DNA of 5,049 nucleotides from positions 1-5,049 of the forward strand of contig JBIOVR010000379.1 of NCBI GenBank assembly GCA_044867875.1. The letters are read 5' to 3'. The notes under the pieces are model-generated. The model saw only the letters and a program-made list of their open reading frames with translations, was not told the origin of the DNA and made no database searches. Every line of letters starts with the position of its first letter. Positions within the stretch are counted from its first letter, which is position 1. The translations under genes and the position numbers were made by a program. This document shows, in pieces, positions 1 through 4,460 of the stretch. This DNA is from VBAS01 sp044867875. GTDB lineage: Bacteria > Bacteroidota > Bacteroidia > Chitinophagales > Chitinophagaceae.

Positions 1-548
1 GGTACTACTTCATTTTTATTTTCAATAAGTAACTTTAAAAGCATTCCTTCTTTCTTGCTTAGCTGGATCTTTTCGCCGCGGGACGTTGTTGCTTCCTGTG
101 CTTTGAAGTCGATATTATTATTTCCGAAGGCATAAGTATTGCCGATGGTTTCTTTATCCAGTATTTTTTTATTCTTTTCAATAAGCTTTTGTACTCTCAA
201 TAATAATTCTTCCAGGTTGAAGGGCTTGGTCATATAATCATCTGCACCTTTCTTAAGTCCAAGCACTTTATCTGCGCTGCTGTTCTTAGCGCTGAGAATT
301 AAAATTGGCACTTCATTATTTGCCAAACGAATGGTTTCAGTAACATTTATTCCATCCATTTCAGGAAGCATGACATCAAGTATGATAAGATCGAAATATT
401 CTGCTTGTACTGCTTTTACAGCATTGCTGCCATCATAGGCTGAAGAAACTTCGTAACCTTCCAATTCAAGATTTAACTTAAGTGCATCATGAAGATTTTC
501 TTCATCTTCTACTAATAAAATTGACGCCTTTGTATTTTCCTTGCTCAT
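1..548 (-). CDS. OmpR/PhoB-family response regulator, C-terminus outside window
   Basis: This is a DNA-binding response regulator, expected to be phosphorylated by the kinase encoded just upstream and then to control transcription in the cytoplasm. The frame is open from the ATG at 548-546 to the window edge, giving 182 visible residues. The receiver domain spans about residues 8-125. It has the acidic pair E14-D15 after the ILLVED strand, phospho-acceptor D58 in LIILDVMLPEMDG, the switch residue S86 in LILSAK, and K108 in the MTKPF motif. A linker follows, and from about residue 138 the N-terminal strands and first helix of a winged-helix domain (IQLSKKEGMLLKLL). About 45-50 residues of that domain should be missing, since family members are usually about 230 residues. 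The gene starts 2 bases after the kinase stop, so the two are almost certainly co-transcribed and translationally coupled. It is not clearly RprY, so no symbol is given and the regulon is unknown. Confidence 0.93.
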   Translation of the reverse strand, partial: MSKENTKASILLVEDEENLHDALKLNLELEGYEVSSAYDGSNAVKAVQAEYFDLIILDVMLPEMDGINVTETIRLANNEVPILILSAKNSSADKVLGLKKGADDYMTKPFNLEELLLRVQKLIEKNKKILDKETIGNTYAFGNNNIDFKAQEATTSRGEKIQLSKKEGMLLKLLIENKNEVV

Positions 549-550
549 GA

Positions 551-1540
551 TTAAATATGAAAATGGATGGCGAAATTAGTGCCGGAGGGTATATTGTTTG
601 TCACCGAAATGTCGGCATTATGATCCCCGGCGATCTTGCTGCAAAGATAGAGCCCTAACCCAGTGCCTTGAGTTTTTCGGGTAGATTCACTCCCGGTCCG
701 GTAAAATTTCTCAAATATTTTTGTTTTTTCTGTATCAGCGACCCCAATACCTTCATCAATTATATTCATGAGTACATCTTTGCCAGATCTATTCAGTTTG
801 CAAATGATCGGCTTTTCTTTTGGGGAGTACTTCACCGCATTTTCAATAAGATTGCTGATCAATAACTGGAGTAAAAGTGGATCGCCGGCTATTTCAATTT
901 CCGGTTCTATATTTTCAATAAAATTTCTTTCAGGATAACGTGTTTTGGCATCTCTTATACAATCTTTAAACAAAGAAGAAAAGTCAAGTTCTTCTTTTGA
1001 AAAAGCATAACCACCGCCTTCCAACTGTGAGGAAACAAGAATATTGTTTATTAATGTATCAAGCCTTGATGTTTCCTGCAAGGTCATTCGTATAAGTTTT
1101 TTTTGCTTCTCGGCATCAAGCTGGTATTTCTGCAATGTTTCAAGATTAAGCATTGCAACTGAAATAGGAGTTTTTAATTCATGGGTGATCGCCATCATGA
1201 AATTCTGCTGTTGCAGTTGAACTCTGAATTGCTTACTAGTTGAACGGTAAACAAAAAAGGCACCTATGAATATTAAAATGAGAAAAGTAACGCCCTCAGC
1301 AATATATTTATCTGTATTCCTTTTTGAATCGTTTTCGATTTTGAAATTTTCTTCTGCGAATTTTTTTGGATCTAGGGTTGCTTTTTGGGAGTTAAGCTCA
1401 CTCAAACGCAGATCAGTTAAATTTTGATTTTGCCTTTCCAGCGAAACAAACCACCATACCAGGGCGGCGACTATATATAAAAGCAATAACCAGTAAACAA
1501 CGATGATATATCTGAATCTTTTTCCTGCTGACCTTGGCAT
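551..1540 (-). CDS. Sensor histidine kinase (HisKA/HATPase), two membrane segments, no HAMP
   Basis: This 329-residue inner-membrane histidine kinase is the cognate partner of the response regulator that follows it. Transmembrane segment 1 is about residues 10-33 and segment 2 about 79-98. Between them is a short, charged periplasmic stretch of about 45 residues with no domain I recognise. The HisKA dimerisation domain begins only about 12 residues after segment 2, so no HAMP linker fits. The phospho-acceptor is H120 in THELKTP, followed by T124 in the HExxT position often linked to phosphatase activity. The ATPase domain shows an N-box (NLIENAVKYS, N234), G1 box (D262EGIG), F-box (FEKFYR, 276-281) and G2 box (GTGLGL, 292-297), so it appears fully catalytic. 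The start ATG lies 8 bases after the gldH stop and there is no Shine-Dalgarno sequence. Ligand and regulon cannot be read from the sequence; the gldH neighbourhood suggests, by inference only, an envelope signal. Confidence 0.93.
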   Translation of the reverse strand: MPRSAGKRFRYIIVVYWLLLLYIVAALVWWFVSLERQNQNLTDLRLSELNSQKATLDPKKFAEENFKIENDSKRNTDKYIAEGVTFLILIFIGAFFVYRSTSKQFRVQLQQQNFMMAITHELKTPISVAMLNLETLQKYQLDAEKQKKLIRMTLQETSRLDTLINNILVSSQLEGGGYAFSKEELDFSSLFKDCIRDAKTRYPERNFIENIEPEIEIAGDPLLLQLLISNLIENAVKYSPKEKPIICKLNRSGKDVLMNIIDEGIGVADTEKTKIFEKFYRTGSESTRKTQGTGLGLYLCSKIAGDHNADISVTNNIPSGTNFAIHFHI

Positions 1541-1548
1541 AAGGAAAG

Positions 1549-2022
1549 TTATTTAACTTTTTCAACCCTGACGCCAACATTCAACACTTCTTTTAATGGG
1601 TCTTCCCGCATGATATTTTCAAGAATGAATTTATAAGTCCCAGCTTTTAGTTTTCCGGCATCAGGAGCTAACTTGATCCTGTGCTCATAAATATCATCCA
1701 TACCGGTCGCAAGCCAGCCTTTTTCATTGGTGGCTAATTGGAACTCTCTTGCCTCTTTGTGCAATGTGTCATTGGGTGGCTGGTAATAATAATTTACCCA
1801 GATATTATTGTAGTTAAATTTCTCAGTATGTCTTATTACAAAGAAAACCTGGTAAAGGACAGTTGTATCTGTTATGGTAAAATTGAATTCAGGTTTGTTC
1901 GTGCTTTTCCACTCATGACCGGGTAATGAAACAGTCTTCTCATAAAGATCAACGGTGGTACAAGTTGAAAGGCACAAGGCACAGGGAACAAGAAAGAAAA
2001 TCGATCTTATTAATACATTCAT
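1549..2022 (-). CDS. gldH: Gliding motility lipoprotein GldH
   Basis: This 157-residue protein matches the GldH family closely in its characteristic segments: VDLYEKTVSLPGHEWKS near the N-terminus, an FNFTI strand, FFVIRHTEKFNYNNIWVN in the middle, EKGWLATGMDDIYEHRI, then AGTYKF and IMREDPLKEVLNVGVRVEK at the end. GldH is known from Flavobacterium johnsoniae as a lipoprotein needed for gliding. Homologues occur widely in Bacteroidota, including non-gliders, and its biochemical role is not established. Residues 1-20 form a lipoprotein signal peptide with a hydrophobic core and C21 as the probable lipidated cysteine. The lipobox reads LSTC, and threonine at -1 is unusual (Gly, Ala or Ser expected). 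Codons 11-22 coincide with a degenerate 7-nt repeat, described separately. The gene lies 52 bases downstream of yicC and 8 bases upstream of the kinase gene, so it is probably co-transcribed with the two-component pair. Confidence 0.92.
   Translation of the reverse strand: MNVLIRSIFFLVPCALCLSTCTTVDLYEKTVSLPGHEWKSTNKPEFNFTITDTTVLYQVFFVIRHTEKFNYNNIWVNYYYQPPNDTLHKEAREFQLATNEKGWLATGMDDIYEHRIKLAPDAGKLKAGTYKFILENIMREDPLKEVLNVGVRVEKVK
1958..1992 (-). repeat. Degenerate heptamer array inside gldH signal-peptide codons
   Basis: Read on the minus strand, five consecutive 7-nt units fit the pattern CTTGTnC with changes. Clear units are CTTGTTC (1992-1986), CTTGTGC (1978-1972) and CTTGTAC (1964-1958); the units between them are more diverged. 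The array covers codons 11-22 of gldH, including the putative lipidated Cys21. Because 7 is not a multiple of 3, the same unit is read in different frames, giving the Cys/Leu-rich stretch LVPCALCLSTC. Chance similarity in a hydrophobic signal-peptide coding stretch cannot be excluded. Confidence 0.5.
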
Positions 2023-2043
2023 CTAACAAAGATATATTTAGAA

Positions 2044-2064
2044 CTTGTATCTTGAATCTTGGTC
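2044..2064 (+). repeat. Short heptamer array in the yicC-gldH gap
   Basis: Three head-to-tail 7-nt units of the form CTTGnnn lie at 2044-2050 (CTTGTAT), 2051-2057 (CTTGAAT) and 2058-2064, read on the plus strand. They occupy 21 of the 52 bases between yicC and gldH. The unit resembles those in the gldH signal-peptide region and at the lpxD 3' end. On the gldH mRNA side the array appears as CAAG-containing units. It could pair loosely with the CTTG units 50-100 bases further on. A role is not shown by the sequence. Confidence 0.6.
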
Positions 2065-2074
2065 ATTTCTGCCT

Positions 2075-2950
2075 CTACAGAACATTTAATATTTGCTCTT
2101 TTGCTTTTTCAAGTTCATCTTTCATCATCACAACGCATTTTTGAATGGATGAATCGTAAGCTTTGGCGCCTGTAGTATTTATTTCCCTGCCTATTTCCTG
2201 TAGGATAAAGGACAGCTTCTTTCCTTTTGATTCTTCTGCTTCGACAAGCACTACTTTAAAGTAATCACAGTGGTTTCGCAAACGAACCATTTCTTCACTT
2301 ATATCGATCTTTTCAATGTAATAGATCAATTCCTGCTCAAGCCTGTTCTTGTCATAGTTTTCTTTGCCGGCAAATTCTTCCATCAATTTGGTTATATCAT
2401 CGCGGATGATCTGTTTGCGATTCGGTTCGAGCTTTTGTACTTCTTCTAATTGTGCAAGTATATTATGAACCCGGTGAAGCAGGTCTTTCTCAAGAGATTT
2501 TCCTTCATCATCACGATGAATGTTCAGATCATCAATAGCCAACAGGATCACTTTTTGAAATGCTTTCCATTCTTCATCAGTTAGGGTTTCACCGGTGGGT
2601 GTTATAACCTCGGGTAATTTTACCAGCGTACTTAATATATTAGACGGATCAAGATTTAATTCTCTTGACAGATCCGCCAGCGGCTGATAATAGGCTTTTG
2701 CCAGTTCAATATTGATGGAAACGGGTTTTGCATTACCTGTTTCTTTTAAACTAATAGTACAATCAACGCTGCCACGACCAAGCTGGGAAGAAAGAATACG
2801 GCGGATATCAAATTCAAATGGTTTTAAAAAAGCAGGAAGCTTCAGTTGCAGTTCAAACTGTTTACCATTGAGAGATTTAATGTCAACAAGAAATGTTTTG
2901 CCACCAACAGATCTTTCAGCCCTTCCAAAGCCGGTCATCGATTTCAGCAT
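2075..2950 (-). CDS. yicC: YicC/YloC family endoribonuclease
   Basis: This 291-residue cytoplasmic protein belongs to the YicC/YloC family. Members have been described as endoribonucleases, and E. coli YicC affects small-RNA stability. The start was set at the ATG at 2950-2948 because the protein then opens with the family's hallmark MLKSMTGFGRA. The frame stays open to an ATG at 3052, but the extra 34 residues resemble nothing in the family. The N-terminal YicC-like domain covers about residues 1-155 (LNGKQFELQLKLP at 27-39, RGSVDCTI at 59-66, EGKSLEKDL at 149-157). The C-terminal DUF1732 domain covers about 205-291, with ISEEMVRLRNH (217-227) and GKKLSFILQEIGREINTTGAKAYD (243-266). Length is normal for the family and the stop is TAG. 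In many Bacteroidota yicC is followed by gmk (recalled, not checked), but here gldH follows after 52 bases. Family assignment is firm; RNA targets in this organism are unknown. Confidence 0.95.
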   Translation of the reverse strand: MLKSMTGFGRAERSVGGKTFLVDIKSLNGKQFELQLKLPAFLKPFEFDIRRILSSQLGRGSVDCTISLKETGNAKPVSINIELAKAYYQPLADLSRELNLDPSNILSTLVKLPEVITPTGETLTDEEWKAFQKVILLAIDDLNIHRDDEGKSLEKDLLHRVHNILAQLEEVQKLEPNRKQIIRDDITKLMEEFAGKENYDKNRLEQELIYYIEKIDISEEMVRLRNHCDYFKVVLVEAEESKGKKLSFILQEIGREINTTGAKAYDSSIQKCVVMMKDELEKAKEQILNVL

Positions 2951-3073
2951 GTAAATTTTTTTTTGAGTGAAGTAAAGATATTGGAAAAAGTTGACCGAAG
3001 ATGAGTTTATAAAGACGTTACCCGGCAGTGTTCTTTCAATAGAAATGTTCATTTATGATGACAAGAGTTCTAT

Positions 3074-3105
3074 AAAAAAAATCTCCCCCGAAGATTCGGG
3101 GGAGA
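3074..3105 (-). terminator. Strong Rho-independent terminator, minus strand
   Basis: An 11-bp perfect stem joins 3082-3092 (TCTCCCCCGAA) to 3095-3105 around a 2-base apex, which in practice would open to a small loop. The stem has a run of five G-C pairs. On the minus strand it is followed immediately by eight T residues (3081-3074). The plus strand has no T-run after the stem, so termination should act on minus-strand transcripts. No recognised minus-strand gene lies upstream of it within the window, and yicC starts 124 bases downstream. It may end a small RNA or attenuate a long yicC leader. Confidence 0.85.
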
Positions 3106-3149
3106 AATATGTGGATGGGTTAGTAAGTACCGGGAAATAAATTTCCCTT
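3074..3149 (-). ncRNA. Candidate small RNA or attenuated leader ahead of yicC
   Basis: On the minus strand a transcript starting near 3149 would be about 75 nt long. It would have a 5' hairpin (3147-3132, 7-bp stem GGGAAAT/ATTTCCC), a single-stranded linker of about 26 nt, and the 3' terminator hairpin with its U-tract. That is a typical small-RNA layout. A weak -7-like box, TAATATTG (one mismatch to TAnnTTTG), lies just upstream at about 3159-3152, without a proper -33 TTTG at the usual spacing. I recognise no known RNA family here. The terminator is sure, but the RNA start and its existence as a separate transcript are inference. The alternative is a leader of a longer minus-strand transcript. 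Confidence 0.3.
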
Positions 3150-3221
3150 CACAATATTAATTATATTTTTTTCTAACTAAAAAAATTTTTGAAGAAATTT
3201 TATTAACATTTGGTTTTTACT

Positions 3222-3230
3222 TGTGGATAA
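3222..3230 (-). promoter_or_regulatory. Consensus DnaA box (TTATCCACA on minus strand)
   Basis: The plus strand reads TGTGGATAA, the exact complement of the classical 9-mer DnaA box TTATCCACA. It sits directly beside a block of extreme A+T content (about 3150-3220). A weaker 7-of-9 match, TGTGGATGG, occurs at 3110-3118 near the terminator. One perfect box may occur by chance or may mark DnaA-dependent control. It is not enough to call an origin, and no dnaA, dnaN or gidA gene is nearby in this window. Confidence 0.4.
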
Positions 3231-3356
3231 TAGAACAAATAATGAATAAATGAAGTATAAAATGAAATTAAACACATCATCTTCTCTTTTTGCTTCATCA
3301 TTTGCATTTATAAATTCACTTCAACCATATTTAAAAAAGATAAAAGGTCGACTCAT

Positions 3357-3370
3357 TTGATAATTATCAA
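3357..3370. promoter_or_regulatory. 14-bp perfect palindrome, possible operator upstream of lpxD
   Basis: TTGATAATTATCAA is a perfect 14-bp inverted repeat without spacer. Its centre is about 56 bases before the lpxD start codon and about 32 bases before the -7 box. This position suits binding of a dimeric regulator just upstream of, or overlapping, the -33 region. No regulator can be named from this sequence alone. Confidence 0.4.
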
Positions 3371-3395
3371 TCATGCTATGCATTATAAAGCTGTT

Positions 3396-3403
3396 TACCT
3401 TTG
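3396..3403 (+). promoter_or_regulatory. Putative Bacteroidota -7 box for lpxD
   Basis: TACCTTTG matches the Bacteroidota vegetative -7 consensus TAnnTTTG exactly and ends 16 bases before the lpxD ATG. A matching -33 TTTG at 17-23 bases upstream was not found; the nearest TTTG (3356-3359) is too far away. If used, the mRNA leader would be only about 10 nt and A-rich, consistent with initiation that does not need a Shine-Dalgarno sequence. Confidence 0.4.
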
Positions 3404-3419
3404 AACAAATTCAAACATT

Positions 3420-4376
3420 ATGCGATTGGATAAACCAGTTCCGGTAAAATGGATCGCTGATTTCATAGGAGCAGAGATCGCTGGAAATATTAATTCATCT
3501 GCTACTGGTATCAATGAAATTCATAAAGTGGAAAAGGGAGACATTGTTTTTGTAGATCATCCGAAATACTATGATACCTGTATTAATTCTGCTGCTACTG
3601 TCATTATAATTAATAAGAAAACAGAATATCCTGAAGGGAAAACATTGCTGATCGTTGGCGATCCATTCGAATCATATTTAAAACTGGTAAATCATTTTCG
3701 TCCTTTTACTCCATCATCGAAAAATATCAGTGATTCTGCTTCGATCGGGCAAAACACCGTTATTATGCCGAATGCTTTTATCGGTAATCATGTGATTATC
3801 GGCAATGATTGCATTATTCATCCCAATGTTGCCATTTTGGATCATTGCGTTATAGGCAATAATGTTATTATACAGGCAGGTACTGTTATTGGCAGTGATG
3901 CATTTTATTATAACAAGAAAACCAACCGGGATATTCATTATAAAAAAATGAATAGTTGTGGCAGAGTTGTACTTGAAGATTTTGTAGAGATCGGTGCTAA
4001 TTGCACTATTGATCGTGGAGTAAGCGGCGATACTGTGATCGGTGCAGGAACAAAGATCGATAACCTTGTACATATCGGTCATGATACAGAGGTTGGAATG
4101 AATTGCTTGTTTGCAGGGCAGGTTGGTATTGCCGGTGCTACAAAAATTGAAGACAATGTAATTCTTTGGGGACAAGTGGGAGTTAGCAAGACACTTACAA
4201 TTGGCAAAGGCGCTACAGTATATGCGCAAAGCGGGGTCAAAGATTCAATTGATGGCGGTAAAGTCTATTTCGGCTCACCGGTTGAAGATGCAAGAGAAAA
4301 AATGAAAGAGTTTGTCTGGATAAAACGCATACCACAGCTTTGGGAAAAGGTAATGGGGAAGAAAATTGAAGGTTGA
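3420..4376 (+). CDS. lpxD: LpxD-family UDP-3-O-acylglucosamine N-acyltransferase (short Bacteroidota form)
   Basis: This 318-residue protein has the LpxD architecture: an N-terminal uridine-binding domain (about 1-98, with GDIVFVDHPKYY at 40-51), a left-handed beta-helix of hexapeptide repeats (about 103-275, many I/V-G-x-x motifs), and a C-terminal helix (about 288-313). LpxD transfers a 3-hydroxyacyl chain from acyl-ACP to the 2-amino group of UDP-3-O-acyl-glucosamine, the third step of lipid A synthesis. The catalytic histidine equivalent is H221 in NLVHIGHD, matching H239 of E. coli LpxD. The motif IGSDAFYY (158-164) replaces the usual GxDGFGY, as I recall for a second, shorter LpxD-like family in Bacteroidota. 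E. coli LpxD is about 341 residues. The gene stands alone, not beside lpxC, fabZ or lpxA, so it may be the second paralogue rather than the housekeeping copy; its substrate could differ. The stop codon lies within a heptamer repeat array. Confidence 0.83.
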   Translation: MRLDKPVPVKWIADFIGAEIAGNINSSATGINEIHKVEKGDIVFVDHPKYYDTCINSAATVIIINKKTEYPEGKTLLIVGDPFESYLKLVNHFRPFTPSSKNISDSASIGQNTVIMPNAFIGNHVIIGNDCIIHPNVAILDHCVIGNNVIIQAGTVIGSDAFYYNKKTNRDIHYKKMNSCGRVVLEDFVEIGANCTIDRGVSGDTVIGAGTKIDNLVHIGHDTEVGMNCLFAGQVGIAGATKIEDNVILWGQVGVSKTLTIGKGATVYAQSGVKDSIDGGKVYFGSPVEDAREKMKEFVWIKRIPQLWEKVMGKKIEG

Positions 4377-4460
4377 AGATTTAAAGTTGAAAGTTTTGCG
4401 TTGCCAACATTCTTGTAATTTCGAATAATAACATTCAACCTTTAACTTTCAACATTCAAC
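4365..4460. repeat. Inverted pair of heptamer arrays at convergent junction, possible bidirectional terminator
   Basis: The junction between lpxD and the converging minus-strand gene is almost entirely repeat. On the plus strand six in-phase 7-nt units run from 4365 to 4406 (for example GTTGAAG at 4372-4378 and GTTGAAA at 4386-4392). On the minus strand five units run from 4460 to 4426 (for example GTTGAAT at 4460-4454 and GTTGAAA at 4453-4447). The arms 4366-4395 and 4430-4459 are complementary at 24 of 30 positions with a 34-nt loop, so a long imperfect hairpin is possible in transcripts of either strand. The left array begins inside the last codons of lpxD and the right one touches the stop codon of the opposing gene. 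The position suits transcription termination, but the stem is AT-rich and lacks a clean U-tract. Confidence 0.7.

Larger units (their letters stand above)
2951..3419. other. 469-base AT-rich divergent intergenic region
   Basis: This is the space between the divergent yicC and lpxD starts, and no convincing protein gene was found in it. From the yicC side it contains the yicC leader and probable promoter zone (2951-3071, no clean -33/-7 pair seen). Next come a minus-strand terminator (3074-3105), a small hairpin (3132-3147) and an extremely AT-rich block (about 3150-3220). Then come a consensus DnaA box (3222-3230), further AT-rich sequence, a perfect palindrome (3357-3370) and a -7 box for lpxD (3396-3403). 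A 34-codon minus-strand ORF (3307-3203) exists but has no supporting evidence beyond its openness. Confidence 0.7.

Noticed and set aside
668..865. 65-codon plus-strand open frame inside the histidine kinase gene
   Set aside because: It lies antisense over the conserved N, G1, F and G2 boxes of the kinase and has no features of its own.
2027..2034. Exact minus-strand -7 box TATCTTTG just before gldH
   Set aside because: It ends only 4 bases before the gldH ATG, has no -33 TTTG at normal spacing, and would place the RNA start inside the gene with no later in-frame start before the lipobox.
1738..2144. Plus-strand open frames across gldH and the end of yicC
   Set aside because: They overlap two firmly identified minus-strand genes and lack recognisable domains or start contexts.
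2973..2980. TATCTTTA on the minus strand as a yicC promoter -7 box
   Set aside because: It has one mismatch, no TTTG about 19 bases upstream, and would leave a leader of about 15 nt. It is too weak to annotate.
2951..3052. N-terminal extension of YicC to the ATG at 3052 (34 more residues)
   Set aside because: The family begins at MLKSMTGFGRA (ATG at 2950). The extra residues are low-complexity and unlike any YicC N-terminus, so this stretch is treated as leader DNA.
3150..3420. Replication origin (oriC) call
   Set aside because: Only one exact DnaA box is present and no replication genes are adjacent. It is kept as a low-interest observation, not as an origin feature.
3714..4229. 171-codon minus-strand open frame within lpxD
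   Set aside because: It is antisense to a clearly recognised LpxD. Its apparent repeats mirror the hexapeptide repeat codons, and the product matches nothing.
4365..4460. CRISPR array or REP element at the convergent junction
   Set aside because: Units are 7 nt, degenerate and without spacers, so it is not CRISPR. It lacks the GC-rich REP hairpin and any linked transposase.
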